DNA of 64,000 bases from Paenibacillus sp. FSL R5-0766 (GCF_037971845.1 NZ_CP150227.1:1798001-1862000), one strand, 5' to 3'; counted from the stretch's first letter, positions 1 to 8,052 are shown. The notes: generated by a model from the sequence alone, not told the origin. Numbers and translations are program-made.

Positions 1-702
1 CGAAGTGTGGAACTCTTGTCGTCCAAGATCGAGAATCGGGACCAATATCCTTTTGACATCCCCTCGATCCGGTCCTTGGAACGGTTGGAGCTCACGAATA
101 ACGTTACTTTTTTTGTAGGTGAAAATGGTTCAGGGAAATCTACGCTGCTGGAAGGCATTGCTCATCAATGTGGATTCAATACCGCAGGGGGCGGCAGGAA
201 TAATACCTATGAGACACATGCTTCGGAATCCTCGCTCGGGAATTATCTCAGGCTGGCATGGTTGCCCAAAATAACAAATGGTTTCTTCATGCGCTCTGAA
301 TCCTTCTATCAATTCGCATCGCATGTCGATGAGATGCCGGCGTCGCTTCCATATTATGGCGGACGTTCATTGCATGAACAATCACATGGGGAGTCTTTTC
401 TCAGTCTGTTCGTCAATCGCTTCAGTTCTAGAGGCATCTATCTGCTTGACGAGCCCGAAGCCGCTTTATCTCCAGCTAGGCAGCTCTCCTTATTGCGTAT
501 CCTTCATGATCTGTCAGGCACTTCACAATTCATTATTGCGACGCATTCACCGATTTTGCTGGGATATCCGGGGGCAGAGATTTTAAGTTTTGACGATAGC
601 CATATTCAAGAGGTAACCTATGAGGAGACCGATCACTATCAGATTACCCGCAGCTTTCTGGAGAACCGTGACCGGATGCTGAATGAATTGTTTAAAGACT
701 AA
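1..702 (+). CDS. AAA family ATPase (SMC/RecF-like P-loop, 5' end cut by window)
   Basis: A soluble ATPase of the AAA_15/AAA_21 (ABC-ATPase-like) group. The Walker A GENGSGKST is near residue 39, an ABC-signature-like SHGES near 125, the Walker B YLLDEPEAAL near 145, and a switch histidine in IATHSP near 178. The reading frame is open to base 1. A GTG at base 7 could serve as a start, but the first codons read R-S-V-E-L-L, which fits the inside of the usual first beta strand, so the true start probably lies upstream of the window. It has no membrane segment. Its partner and substrate are unknown; small stand-alone members are often DNA-repair or defence ATPases, and that link is family knowledge only. 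It is followed at 757 by an isochorismatase-like gene. Confidence 0.85.
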   Translation, partial: RSVELLSSKIENRDQYPFDIPSIRSLERLELTNNVTFFVGENGSGKSTLLEGIAHQCGFNTAGGGRNNTYETHASESSLGNYLRLAWLPKITNGFFMRSESFYQFASHVDEMPASLPYYGGRSLHEQSHGESFLSLFVNRFSSRGIYLLDEPEAALSPARQLSLLRILHDLSGTSQFIIATHSPILLGYPGAEILSFDDSHIQEVTYEETDHYQITRSFLENRDRMLNELFKD

Positions 703-756
703 ATTGAATTTTGTGATACCAAGATTAAAACTACATTTTGTATGAGGAGAGATTGG

Positions 757-1245
757 ATGAAAGTAGGATTCATAATCATTGATATGCAAGAGAGTATTGT
801 GCGAAAAAAGATGGATCAGAGCTCGATAGGCCATGCTTGCGAGTACATTAACCATGTAGCTAACGTGCTGCGCTCGAATGATCATGTGGTCGTTCACGTG
901 CAGGATGTGGAGGGCATGGAGGAGACACCACCGGAAGAATATCGTATTATTCCCGAGGTAGATGTGAATGAGAAGGATATCACAGTTACCAAAGAAGCTT
1001 CCAATGCTTTCTGGCAAACTGATCTGGAGCAGGTGTTGAAGAGTCACGGAATTGAATTGGTGATTATCGCCGGTTTTGCTGCAGAGGAATGTGTTCTATT
1101 CACCTACAACGGAGCAATGGAGCGAGGATTCCGGCCGGTGATGTTGCAAAACGGAATTCTTAGCACCCATCATGAAGCGGTGACTTCAACGTACAGAGAT
1201 CGCAATGTGATCTCATATCCTGTGGTTAATTATCTAATCCATTAA
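757..1245 (+). CDS. Isochorismatase-like cysteine hydrolase
   Basis: A cysteine hydrolase of the isochorismatase/nicotinamidase superfamily. The catalytic triad is visible: Asp in the N-terminal IIIDMQ, Lys in TKEASNAF, and Cys in AAEECV. At about 162 residues it is typical of the small single-domain members. The ATG at 757 is preferred over the in-frame ATG at 742 because the latter overlaps the GAGGAGAG ribosome binding site at 744-750. The substrate cannot be read from the sequence; members hydrolyse amide, vinyl-ether or carbamoyl bonds. A small membrane protein follows after a short gap, probably on the same transcript. Confidence 0.85.
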   Translation: MKVGFIIIDMQESIVRKKMDQSSIGHACEYINHVANVLRSNDHVVVHVQDVEGMEETPPEEYRIIPEVDVNEKDITVTKEASNAFWQTDLEQVLKSHGIELVIIAGFAAEECVLFTYNGAMERGFRPVMLQNGILSTHHEAVTSTYRDRNVISYPVVNYLIH

Positions 1246-1278
1246 GTGTCGGTTATATCCAAAATGGAGGTGATGGTG

Positions 1279-1515
1279 ATGAACGTGCTTCACATTGCTT
1301 TTGTCCTTGTGATCTCATTGGCAGGCGTTGCCTTCGGCGTTCAGGGATTGAAGAAAAAATCTCCAGTCATGATGTATATCAGTGTAATATTTATTTTCGT
1401 TCCTATACTTCTTTTCATGGATTGGTTGACATTCTTACCTTTTATCGCTCCCGCAGCGCTTGCCAGTGGATACTTGGTGAAAAATAAAGACAAGACCAAT
1501 AATCGGACTCTGTAG
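1279..1515 (+). CDS. Small hydrophobic membrane protein
   Basis: A 78-residue, very hydrophobic protein with two or three membrane helices (about residues 4-20, 30-46 and 49-64), a short basic loop GLKKK and a charged C-terminal tail. I do not recognise the family. The ATG at 1279 is chosen because GGAGGTGAT at 1266-1274 gives ideal spacing; the earlier in-frame GTG at 1246 and ATGs at 1264 and 1273 lie before or inside that site. The stop codon sits inside the loop of the downstream terminator hairpin. Confidence 0.7.
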   Translation: MNVLHIAFVLVISLAGVAFGVQGLKKKSPVMMYISVIFIFVPILLFMDWLTFLPFIAPAALASGYLVKNKDKTNNRTL

Positions 1516-1530
1516 GGAGTCTTTTTTTTT
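1505..1530 (+). terminator. Rho-independent terminator overlapping a stop codon
   Basis: A five-base-pair stem GACTC/GAGTC at 1506-1510 and 1517-1521, extended by one G-U pair, is followed by nine T. The TAG stop of the preceding gene (1513-1515) lies in the loop, so translating ribosomes would reach the hairpin itself. Confidence 0.8.
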
Positions 1531-1709
1531 GCACAAATGTACACTTCCACTACGAAAGTTAAGGTTACTCCATGGTTTAAACCAAACTTTGCCTATATCT
1601 GCTGTGGTTGAAAGGATATATTGAGAACAGGGCACAGCAAACTCGTTGTGGACATCGGTAATGTCATGTATGGACCACTAACCAACTCATTAACTAAGGG
1701 AGATGTGCA

Positions 1710-2231
1710 ATGAAGATGAATGTGCAAATTACGAGTATTTTGGCAGAACAAAAGGAATTGTTTCTCAACCTGTACAACTTGTATTTATATGATCTGTCTG
1801 AATTTTCTGGTGAGGATCTACTTGAAGAGGGGAAATATGATCCAACGAACACCTATCTATATCTGGAACGCGATGAATTACATCCGTTTTTGATTCAGTA
1901 TGAAGGAAAGGTTATTGGATTCGTACTGGTGTGCTCACCTCCATATGTGCCGGAAGGTGTGGATTATACCGTGCAAGAGCTGTTCCTGGTTAAAAAGTAT
2001 CGCGGACAGGGGCTAGCAGCACAAGCGGTTGACTTGGTTTTTGCTCAATTTGAGGGTACATTCAACGTAGAACAGCTCGCTAATAATGCGGCAGCAGTTT
2101 CATTCTGGAAAAAATATTATGAGCAGCATCAGATTGAACATACTGAGTCTGAATATAACATTGAGATTGACAACATCGCTGGCACCCACCGGATTTTGTC
2201 CCAGACTTTTGTGCGTGGAAGAGAGAAATAA
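1710..2231 (+). CDS. GNAT family N-acetyltransferase
   Basis: A 173-residue acetyl-CoA-dependent acyltransferase. The central beta strand VQELFLV is followed by the pyrophosphate-binding loop in motif A, KYRGQGLAAQA, near residue 100. A conserved Asn-Asn pair and the FWKKYY helix near 130-140 give motif B. The substrate is unknown. Start: ATG at 1710 behind AAGGGAGAT. The gene is flanked by a terminator upstream and a closely spaced hypothetical gene downstream. Confidence 0.85.
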   Translation: MKMNVQITSILAEQKELFLNLYNLYLYDLSEFSGEDLLEEGKYDPTNTYLYLERDELHPFLIQYEGKVIGFVLVCSPPYVPEGVDYTVQELFLVKKYRGQGLAAQAVDLVFAQFEGTFNVEQLANNAAAVSFWKKYYEQHQIEHTESEYNIEIDNIAGTHRILSQTFVRGREK

Positions 2232-2255
2232 TATTTAAATTAGAAGGTGATTAGT

Positions 2256-2666
2256 TTGATTATTATCGTAGCAACCAAAGGGAGTTTGAAGTGGGTCTCA
2301 GGAGTATTTCAGGCAGAAGATGTAGCTAGACAGTACATGGATCTCATACCTGATGAGCTTAAGGGATACCAGCAATTCATTCAAATAGAAAACCTCACAT
2401 ATCCATTTTATATTATAGAGCGTCAGGATTATCCATTTAGGTATCTTGGTAAAGATGAGATGATTTCACTTTTTGATAAAACAGATGTGTCAGAGGATGA
2501 AGATGAGGTGCACTTCAATATCTTCACGATTGATTCAGATTATAGACCAAAGAACCCTGGAACAGATTATATGGGAACACTGAGACATGATCATGTGACC
2601 AATGAATCTATAGAGATGTACCGAGAAGAAGGAACAGCGTTTCTGAGTAGACGAAGGATTTTATGA
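2256..2666 (+). CDS. Hypothetical protein
   Basis: A soluble, acidic protein of about 136 residues that begins MIIIVATKGSLKWVSGVF; I recognise no domain. A TTG at 2256 is the likely start, eight bases behind AGAAGGTGAT. The upstream in-frame GTG at 2247 lies inside that Shine-Dalgarno sequence. There is no signal peptide or membrane segment. It ends just before a strong terminator, so it closes the unit started by the GNAT gene at 1710. Confidence 0.65.
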   Translation: MIIIVATKGSLKWVSGVFQAEDVARQYMDLIPDELKGYQQFIQIENLTYPFYIIERQDYPFRYLGKDEMISLFDKTDVSEDEDEVHFNIFTIDSDYRPKNPGTDYMGTLRHDHVTNESIEMYREEGTAFLSRRRIL

Positions 2667-2687
2667 ATGTAAGGAAGTTTTTATCAC

Positions 2688-2734
2688 GGTCCTATTTTAC
2701 TTCTCCTGATTTGGGAGGTAGATAGGATCTTTTT
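2688..2734 (+). terminator. Rho-independent terminator
   Basis: GGTCCTAT (2688-2695 region) pairs with ATAGGATC ending at 2729, with a second inner stem CTTCTCC/GGGAGG and a five-T tail. It terminates the unit ending at 2666. Confidence 0.85.
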
Positions 2735-2815
2735 CAATTTCCATTTACCAATACATGGGTTATGATGAATTAAGAGGGTCTATGGGAGTGACGTGTAAGG
2801 GGGAAGTACGCAGGA

Positions 2816-3298
2816 ATGCCAAAGCATCATTTTGTTATCGAAAACAAAGAGCGAGTAAACGGGAATATTCATACTTCCTACTCATGGGATTCAAAAGGGA
2901 GAATACATGGAAGTGGGTTAACCACAGAGAATCATGCGACCTTGGAAGACGAATTCATTGCTTACATCTATGATTCCCTTTGCTGGTTGGATACATGGAA
3001 TCCATCTACCTGTATGAGATGTAGTGGACTGAACAACTATGGAATAACCGTTATTGAAGAGCAGAATGTTTTGTTGAAATTTCATCAACTGATTCGGGCT
3101 TGGATTGATCTATTCAGCCATGCGGTGGATCCGATTGTGCTGACAGGGAATTACTGTGTTGATGGAGGAGAACGGAAGGGCGACTACGAGAAACTAGTAT
3201 ACAACAAAGTTGAATTAATCAACGAATTACATAAGCTTGCGAACATGGCAAAGTACGCTGAGGTAAATGGGAAATGCATTGTGCATTTTGGGATATGA
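2816..3298 (+). CDS. Hypothetical protein
   Basis: A soluble protein of 160 residues that I do not recognise. Visible features are a cysteine pair around MRCSG (near residue 68), a Trp-rich DSLCWLDTWNP segment and two further cysteines in the C-terminal half. No signal peptide or membrane helix is present. The ATG at 2816 has a purine-rich AAGGGGGAAG about 12 bases upstream. An overlapping 72-codon frame at 2755 is a shadow. A NUDIX gene follows. Confidence 0.6.
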   Translation: MPKHHFVIENKERVNGNIHTSYSWDSKGRIHGSGLTTENHATLEDEFIAYIYDSLCWLDTWNPSTCMRCSGLNNYGITVIEEQNVLLKFHQLIRAWIDLFSHAVDPIVLTGNYCVDGGERKGDYEKLVYNKVELINELHKLANMAKYAEVNGKCIVHFGI

Positions 3299-3353
3299 AT
3301 CAATAGAAAACGTAAGCTGTTGAGAAGCAACCCAACAGAGAGGAGAAAGAGTA

Positions 3354-3818
3354 ATGACTAGTCGTATTGTAGTTACGGGTGGAGCTATTATTCGAGATCA
3401 TATGGGGAGGGTTCTGCTACAAAAGAGATCAGATTATGGAGATTGGGGGTTACCCGGTGGAGGTATGGAGCCAGGTGAACGTATTGAAGAAACCATGATT
3501 AGAGAAGTGAAAGAGGAAACAGGGCTTGAGGTGAGTTCTTATAAATTGGCCTCCATATACACGGGCGAGAGGATGCACTATACGTATCCGGATGGAAATG
3601 AAGTAGTATTTGTAATGTTTTTATTTGACGTTATTGCGGAGTTGGAAGGAAAACTCTGTGATGATCAGGTTACTCTTGTATTTGAAGATGAACAAAAGGA
3701 GTCATTACAGCTTGTTTTTAAAAGTCTGGATGAGATTGATTTTTCGACAATTAACAGTGTGCAGAAGCCTATATTTGTAGACTTGAAGCAAGGAGAGTCT
3801 AAATTGCTACGTGAGTGA
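3354..3818 (+). CDS. NUDIX hydrolase
   Basis: A nucleoside-diphosphate-linked pyrophosphohydrolase of 154 residues. The complete NUDIX box GX5EX7REUXEEXGU is seen as GGMEPGE...REVKEETGL near residues 36-58, which binds the catalytic metals. The region after the box (a Tyr-Pro-Asp-Gly-Asn-Glu-Val stretch) is shared with the NUDIX gene at 16947, so the two are paralogues. The substrate is unknown; the N-terminal LLQKR resembles MutT-like housecleaning enzymes. Start: ATG 3354 behind GAGAGGAGAAAG. Confidence 0.9.
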   Translation: MTSRIVVTGGAIIRDHMGRVLLQKRSDYGDWGLPGGGMEPGERIEETMIREVKEETGLEVSSYKLASIYTGERMHYTYPDGNEVVFVMFLFDVIAELEGKLCDDQVTLVFEDEQKESLQLVFKSLDEIDFSTINSVQKPIFVDLKQGESKLLRE

Positions 3819-3859
3819 CAGCGTCAATAGAATAACTCAAAATGAATAGAGGTTAGATC

Positions 3860-4240
3860 ATGATGAAAAACATGGAATTAATTCAACCTTTTATTCCAGC
3901 ATTTTCTGTTCAAAATTTGGAGTGGGTTGCCGGGTTGAATCTGTATATAAAACAAGACAAATATTATGAAAATATTTCGATAGCAGATATTACATTTTTA
4001 ATGAAATTCTCCAATCTTACATATGAATTACTTTTTAGATTCACTAATATTGAAAATTTTCATTATAAGCCTCATGGTGTTCTAGTTCAGATAAGTGGGT
4101 TTAATATTAAAGATCTGAAAGACCACGGATATCATCCGATGAAATATTACGTTGAAGACTATGAGGACGGAATATTAGGATTTTATTGTGAGGATATTGA
4201 ATTGATACATGTACAAGAGAGTGAGCACTTAGCTTTGTAG
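3860..4240 (+). CDS. Hypothetical protein, possibly immunity-like
   Basis: A small acidic, aromatic-rich soluble protein of 126 residues. The C-terminal half, with GFNIKDLKDHGY, YYVEDYEDG and FYCEDIEL, is reminiscent of the Imm50/YxiG-like immunity proteins, but the match is from memory of pattern only and is weak. Codon use is more AT-rich than its neighbours, which would fit recent arrival. No toxin gene is adjacent. ATG 3860 or 3863 behind GAGGTT. Confidence 0.5.
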   Translation: MMKNMELIQPFIPAFSVQNLEWVAGLNLYIKQDKYYENISIADITFLMKFSNLTYELLFRFTNIENFHYKPHGVLVQISGFNIKDLKDHGYHPMKYYVEDYEDGILGFYCEDIELIHVQESEHLAL

Positions 4241-4280
4241 TTCATAGAACATCAATTTTAATAAAGAGGGAGTTTTTATA

Positions 4281-4955
4281 TTGCCTTGGCCGATGGTTCA
4301 TTTTGCAATTGCATCCGAATTGATATCCAAGCCATCCCCTGAATTGTTATTGGGAAGTCTCGCTCCAGATTCCATTCACGTAAGAACTAATCTTCGTACC
4401 GAGAAGGCAAAAACCCATCTCATGCCAGAGGCAGGAAGATTCGCAACAGACGAAGAACTTAAAGAATTTTTTGAAACCCAAAAGAAGTTAGCCTATAGTG
4501 ATCCCAAATTCCTGCAATATCTGTGCGGTTACATCGCCCATATCTATACGGATCGTGTGTGGACATTCGATATCTATCCTGCATATGAAGTCCATCCTAA
4601 CGGAAGAAGCGTATATACACAGGATGTCACAAAGCTAGAATTTATGATTTTACGGAATTGGAACAGGGCCAACGATTGGTTAAATGAGCTGAATGTGGGG
4701 AGAGCATTTGATTTAGGTGGATTGCTGGAATCTGAGGTGTACCAGTATAGAGGAGAGAAACTTGAGTTGTTAGTTAACCCTGACAACGAACCTTTGGGTG
4801 ATTTAAATATTTTATCCATGGAAGCTATGGAAGAGTTCATACATAAAACGGCGTTAGCGCTAAAACAATTGTATACAAAATGGAATGTTTATGAAGATTT
4901 ACGCAACGATGAAGGCACTGAACAAATTCGTTCACAAGCTGCATTCGGAGATTAA
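4281..4955 (+). CDS. Zinc-dependent phospholipase C-like protein
   Basis: A 224-residue soluble protein beginning MPWPMVHFAIA, with LGSLAPDSIH near residue 25 and HIYTDRVW near 88. These spaced His and Asp residues are the hallmark of the zinc-dependent phospholipase C-like (Zn_dep_PLPC) family, and the second copy in this window (18756) conserves MPxPMVH, APDSIH and H-x2-TD. There is no signal peptide, so secretion is unlikely and phospholipase activity is unproven. TTG start at 4281 behind AAAGAGGGAG. A GNAT fragment overlaps its 3' end in another frame. Confidence 0.7.
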   Translation: MPWPMVHFAIASELISKPSPELLLGSLAPDSIHVRTNLRTEKAKTHLMPEAGRFATDEELKEFFETQKKLAYSDPKFLQYLCGYIAHIYTDRVWTFDIYPAYEVHPNGRSVYTQDVTKLEFMILRNWNRANDWLNELNVGRAFDLGGLLESEVYQYRGEKLELLVNPDNEPLGDLNILSMEAMEEFIHKTALALKQLYTKWNVYEDLRNDEGTEQIRSQAAFGD

Positions 4956-5052
4956 TGAGATTATTTTAGCTGTAATTGAAGGAAATATTTCGGCACTACG
5001 GTTATATCCGAAAGTGGGTTTCCAGTTAATCTTGCATCATAGAATCACATAA
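4909..5052 (+). pseudogene. GNAT C-terminal remnant
   Basis: A reading frame offset by one from the gene ending at 4955 encodes LAVIEGNISALRLYPKVGFQ followed by about nine residues and a TAA at 5050-5052. This is the motif B segment (beta strand, Asn, then the A-x2-LY-x2-x-GF helix) that ends most GNAT acetyltransferases. No acetyl-CoA-binding motif A precedes it, and the frame is closed by a stop at 4861-4863. The likeliest reading is the tail of a decayed acetyltransferase gene whose 5' part was replaced by the neighbouring gene. Confidence 0.6.
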
Positions 5053-5064
5053 AGGAGGATGACT

Positions 5065-5517
5065 ATGGACATCGTTATGACGCTTGAACCGCACGGATGG
5101 CTGGATATCCTGGTTAAATCTAATCAAGGAGAACAGATAGAGATTCCGGTTTCTTTTTTGTCGGATGCAGTTGATGAGATGGCACGTCAATTCGTTGCAT
5201 TGCACAAGGGAGCCGCAGAGGTAACCATGACCATGCAGACCGAACCTGGGGAATATCGATTCTGGATCAAGAAACGTTCACAGGTAATCGTTCAATTTAT
5301 GGTGTATGAGATGAGTGATAACTTTAGCACGGAAGCCGTTACAGAGGGCCGTTTACTTATGTCCGAGGAGTTAACCTTGGTCAAGTTGACTAAGCTGTTC
5401 TACAGAGAGCTAAGCAAATTGAAGGAAATGGGACTGGAGGAATATCACAAACGGTGGAGTTTTGATTTTCCTCTGGATGCCTATGAGCGGATAGGAAGGG
5501 TTGTCCAGATCCGATGA
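5065..5517 (+). CDS. Hypothetical protein
   Basis: A soluble protein of about 150 residues that I do not recognise. It begins MDIVMTLEPHGWLDI, is rich in beta-strand-like stretches in the first half and ends with an amphipathic LFYRELSKLKEMGLEEYHKRW helix region. ATG 5065 is chosen because the in-frame ATG at 5059 overlaps the AAAGGAGGAT ribosome binding site. It starts a three-gene run (5065, 5551, 6079) with short gaps that closes at the terminator at 6648. Confidence 0.65.
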   Translation: MDIVMTLEPHGWLDILVKSNQGEQIEIPVSFLSDAVDEMARQFVALHKGAAEVTMTMQTEPGEYRFWIKKRSQVIVQFMVYEMSDNFSTEAVTEGRLLMSEELTLVKLTKLFYRELSKLKEMGLEEYHKRWSFDFPLDAYERIGRVVQIR

Positions 5518-5550
5518 AATCGATTGTTTTTGTCGAGAAGGAGGGGTGAT

Positions 5551-6054
5551 GTGGCAAACATATATAAGGGAAGATATTCAGCTCAAATTGAGGGAGAATT
5601 TGTTGTGTTTATCATCGGAATGAGGGTCAATCGTTTGTGGGCTATACACAAATGGCTGCCTGTCTTTAAGTCCATGGGCCCGATGATTAAAGAACTGTAT
5701 ACGAATCCGGAGACCGGATTTCTGAGTACAGAGTATTTTATAAGCTGGCGCGGGGTGACGTTACTACAATACTGGCGCTCTTACGATGAATTGGAGAAAT
5801 ACGCACGAGGTGGACTGCACTTGGAGGCTTGGAAAAGATTCAACCGCTCCATTGGTTCCGATGGAACTGTGGGGATCTACCATGAGACATACAAAGCTCA
5901 GTCAGGTTCCTTCGAGACCATATATGCCAATATGCCAAAGTTCGGATTAGCTAAAGCGTCTGAACATGTGCCAGCGACAGGCAGGATGGAAACATCCAGA
6001 CGCAGAATGGGCGGAGAGAATGACCCGGCAGTGGAAGCACCAGAGAATCCTTAA
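5551..6054 (+). CDS. DUF4188 domain protein
   Basis: Residues 1-130 match the DUF4188 pattern (a ferredoxin-like, monooxygenase/haem-protein-related fold): FVVFIIGMRVNRLW, KWLPVFKSMGPMIKELY, GFLSTE and QYWRSYDELEKYA. The function is not known. The C-terminal 40 residues are low-complexity and probably disordered. The GTG at 5551 sits eight bases after GAAGGAGGGG; the earlier TTG at 5524 in the same frame would translate through the ribosome binding site. Confidence 0.75.
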   Translation: MANIYKGRYSAQIEGEFVVFIIGMRVNRLWAIHKWLPVFKSMGPMIKELYTNPETGFLSTEYFISWRGVTLLQYWRSYDELEKYARGGLHLEAWKRFNRSIGSDGTVGIYHETYKAQSGSFETIYANMPKFGLAKASEHVPATGRMETSRRRMGGENDPAVEAPENP

Positions 6055-6078
6055 ACGTTGAACAGAGAGGAGAATGTT

Positions 6079-6579
6079 ATGAAGGCTAGAGTGCAAGCAG
6101 AAGATGTACATTCAAAGCAACTTAGCTGGTTGTGTATTCAACCGATGCTTGTTTCGGTACGGGGCAGAGATATGGCCGCCAAAACAGAGATATACCGACA
6201 GTTACACGAAGGGCAACAAGCCTTATTTCTGTTCTATTCCTATCACAATCACACGAAAAGTCTGGCAGAATTTTATTGGTTTTCGGCGTATAACATCATC
6301 GAGATCAAGAGTTGGAATGGGATCAAAAAAGGGATGCACTTTTTTCATTTAGATGAGATGGTAACTGTACTGGACCAGATAGAAATTCTCATTACGGACA
6401 AAAATAAGGTGGATGATGAGTGGCGTGAGGTGCTGCCAACGGATCTGGAGAAGGACCCAATCCTGCTCCAGAGAACAGAGGCATTATATGCTGCATATCA
6501 GATCGTGGCAGAAGCAGCTATAACACACATGAACAAGATGATTCTGCAAAATCAGGAGATGTATCTGGAGGTCGAGTAG
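6079..6579 (+). CDS. Hypothetical protein
   Basis: A soluble protein of about 166 residues with no family I recognise. A predicted beta-rich N-terminal half (ALFLFYSYHNHTKSLAEFYW) is followed by an acidic helical C-terminal half. The ATG at 6079 follows AGAGAGGAG; the TTG at 6058 in frame is upstream of that site. It is the last gene before the terminator at 6648-6671. Confidence 0.6.
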   Translation: MKARVQAEDVHSKQLSWLCIQPMLVSVRGRDMAAKTEIYRQLHEGQQALFLFYSYHNHTKSLAEFYWFSAYNIIEIKSWNGIKKGMHFFHLDEMVTVLDQIEILITDKNKVDDEWREVLPTDLEKDPILLQRTEALYAAYQIVAEAAITHMNKMILQNQEMYLEVE

Positions 6580-6647
6580 GTTAAGGCAGCACCTTGATAA
6601 AAAAGAATAGCTCATGCCTTTAATACCCTGGATGAGTACATAGAAGA

Positions 6648-6671
6648 ACTGCTCCTATGGAGTGGTTTTTT
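6648..6671 (+). terminator. Rho-independent terminator
   Basis: ACTGCTCC (6648-6655) pairs with GGAGTGGT (6659-6666), including two G-U pairs, around a three-base loop. A run of T follows. Confidence 0.75.
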
Positions 6672-6690
6672 TATTGTCTACGTAGTGCCG

Positions 6691-6727
6691 ATGCAACAAA
6701 CCTGCAAAATCATGCAACAAAACGCAA
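6691..6727 (+). promoter_or_regulatory. Probable LytTR-type binding region (phased direct repeats)
   Basis: ATGCAACAAA occurs exactly twice, at 6691-6700 and 6712-6721, a spacing of 21 bases or two helical turns. GCAA itself recurs at 6693, 6704, 6714 and 6724, about one turn apart. Pairs of short direct repeats two turns apart are the known binding architecture of LytTR-domain regulators such as AgrA and ComE. The site lies 64-94 bases upstream of the LytTR gene start at 6785, so autoregulation is the likely role; this is an inference. Confidence 0.6.
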
Positions 6728-6784
6728 TACAGTGGGATAGTCATAACTATGCTTGTAATATGAGTTGTGAGAGGAGGGCAACAC

Positions 6785-7231
6785 GTGAAAGTCATTTTTG
6801 AAGAGAACACAGCAATTGAAAAAAGGGTGGTCAAAGTCGTTACTCATCCTGAGGAGAGGTCGAAGTGGGATCGTATTCAGAAGGCGATCTGCGAATCGGA
6901 AACCCAACTAACGGTCATCCATGCCAAGAATAATCGTAATATTCAGATCCAATTGAGCTCGGTGGTTGCCTTTGAATCAGAGGACCGGATGTGTTGTGTT
7001 CGGGTTATCTCAGGTGAGAGGTACTTGCTTCATAAACGTCTGAAATTTGTAGAAGAGGATCTGGATGACGTTCATTTTGTAAAAATCAATAATCAAACGA
7101 TCATCAACACACGGTATATCATCGCATTCTCTGCAACAGAGCATGCCCGGATTAAAGTAGACCTGAGCGATAGCTCCAGTTACTTTGTCAGTCGATTTTA
7201 TATTAAAAACTTTAGGGGGAAATTATCATGA
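6785..7231 (+). CDS. Stand-alone LytTR-family DNA-binding regulator
   Basis: A transcription regulator of about 149 residues with no receiver domain. The C-terminal 100 residues form the LytTR DNA-binding domain: IQLSSVVAFESEDRMCCV, YLLHKRLKFVEEDL, VKINNQTIINTRYI and the terminal strand pair. The N-terminal 40 residues are charged. GTG 6785 follows GAGAGGAGGG; the in-frame GTG at 6767 is before that site. Its stop overlaps the ATG of the membrane protein gene at 7228 in an ATGA, so the two are translationally coupled. Such regulator plus small membrane protein pairs are known as LytTR regulatory systems, in which the membrane protein restrains the regulator (HdrRM, BrsRM in Streptococcus). 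Confidence 0.85.
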   Translation: MKVIFEENTAIEKRVVKVVTHPEERSKWDRIQKAICESETQLTVIHAKNNRNIQIQLSSVVAFESEDRMCCVRVISGERYLLHKRLKFVEEDLDDVHFVKINNQTIINTRYIIAFSATEHARIKVDLSDSSSYFVSRFYIKNFRGKLS

Positions 7232-7638
7232 TGATTCAACTTAGACATTCTTTTTTTCAAGTATTCACTATAATGACGCTATGGATCACGCTCTTGGCAA
7301 CAATATTCTTTGGTGATCTGCCCATTCAGATGTCCTATTTATGGAACATAGTGGGTATTGCTTTCATTGTTGCTGTGTTGTTTGGAATGATGTATAACAT
7401 GCTGTGGAACTATTTTACGTTAAAACCGGTATGGAATATCGTCATTTCTTCCACATTCAATATTGCAGGAAGTATGGCGATGGTATGGTTATTCTCGGTA
7501 GACATGTTCCAATTCATCGCTCCCTGGTTCCCCGGCATGTGGTTATTATCTATCGTGCTGCACGTCATCGCTTTTTATTTTTATGCTAGAATAGATAGCA
7601 GGAAAAAAGCGGAAGAGTTAAATAACATTCTCAAGTAG
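7228..7638 (+). CDS. DUF3021-like four-helix membrane protein
   Basis: A 136-residue integral membrane protein with four predicted helices (about residues 11-29, 37-56, 69-90 and 98-118) and a positively charged tail (RIDSRKKAEE). Its length, four-helix layout and coupling to a LytTR gene match DUF3021 proteins, which accompany LytTR regulators in Bacillota. By analogy with HdrM and BrsM it may act as an antagonist or sensor for the regulator at 6785, but no data in the sequence prove that. Confidence 0.75.
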   Translation: MMIQLRHSFFQVFTIMTLWITLLATIFFGDLPIQMSYLWNIVGIAFIVAVLFGMMYNMLWNYFTLKPVWNIVISSTFNIAGSMAMVWLFSVDMFQFIAPWFPGMWLLSIVLHVIAFYFYARIDSRKKAEELNNILK

Positions 7639-7653
7639 GTAGGGAGTACACGT

Positions 7654-8052
7654 ATGAACGAGGAAGAATTGTTGCAGTTGTACGGGGTGGAACCTGATGA
7701 GGTACACCGGGAGGCCATCCGACAGCTGCTTCAGCAAGAGATTGAGAACCGAAAGTCAGAGGATAACGAGGTTCTAAGACTATTGTGCATCATGTTATTC
7801 TGTATTGGAAATGTGGAGGACACCACGCTGATCTGGCAAGCCAAACGAAAGAATCAGGATACGGGCAGTTATATTGATGTGCAGTTATTATGTGGTGCAG
7901 GGTATGAGGAGACATTGTTTTACCTGGAAAATATGGACGGGGAACAGGCGCACAAGGAGTTGCTTTACCTTAGACAGTGCGAGCCGTATGACTTTGTTGA
8001 TTTTTCCAACGTGGAATGGGTCTCACACTATAAACAATGTTATGGTGCTTAA
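7654..8052 (+). CDS. Hypothetical protein
   Basis: A soluble acidic protein of 132 residues, mostly helical. A striking DVQLLCGAGYEETLFYLE segment near residue 75 and a C-terminal HYKQCYGA are the most recognisable parts. I cannot name a family. ATG 7654 behind TAGGTAGGGAG. It sits 15 bases after the LytTR/DUF3021 pair and could be read on the same transcript. Confidence 0.6.
   Translation: MNEEELLQLYGVEPDEVHREAIRQLLQQEIENRKSEDNEVLRLLCIMLFCIGNVEDTTLIWQAKRKNQDTGSYIDVQLLCGAGYEETLFYLENMDGEQAHKELLYLRQCEPYDFVDFSNVEWVSHYKQCYGA

Noticed and set aside
1573..1584. Perfect 12-base palindrome TGGTTTAAACCA in the gap before the GNAT gene
   Set aside because: Short AT-rich palindromes are common and it is not placed relative to any visible promoter.
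2755..2973. 72-codon plus-strand frame
   Set aside because: Overlaps the better gene at 2816 in another frame and has no ribosome binding site.
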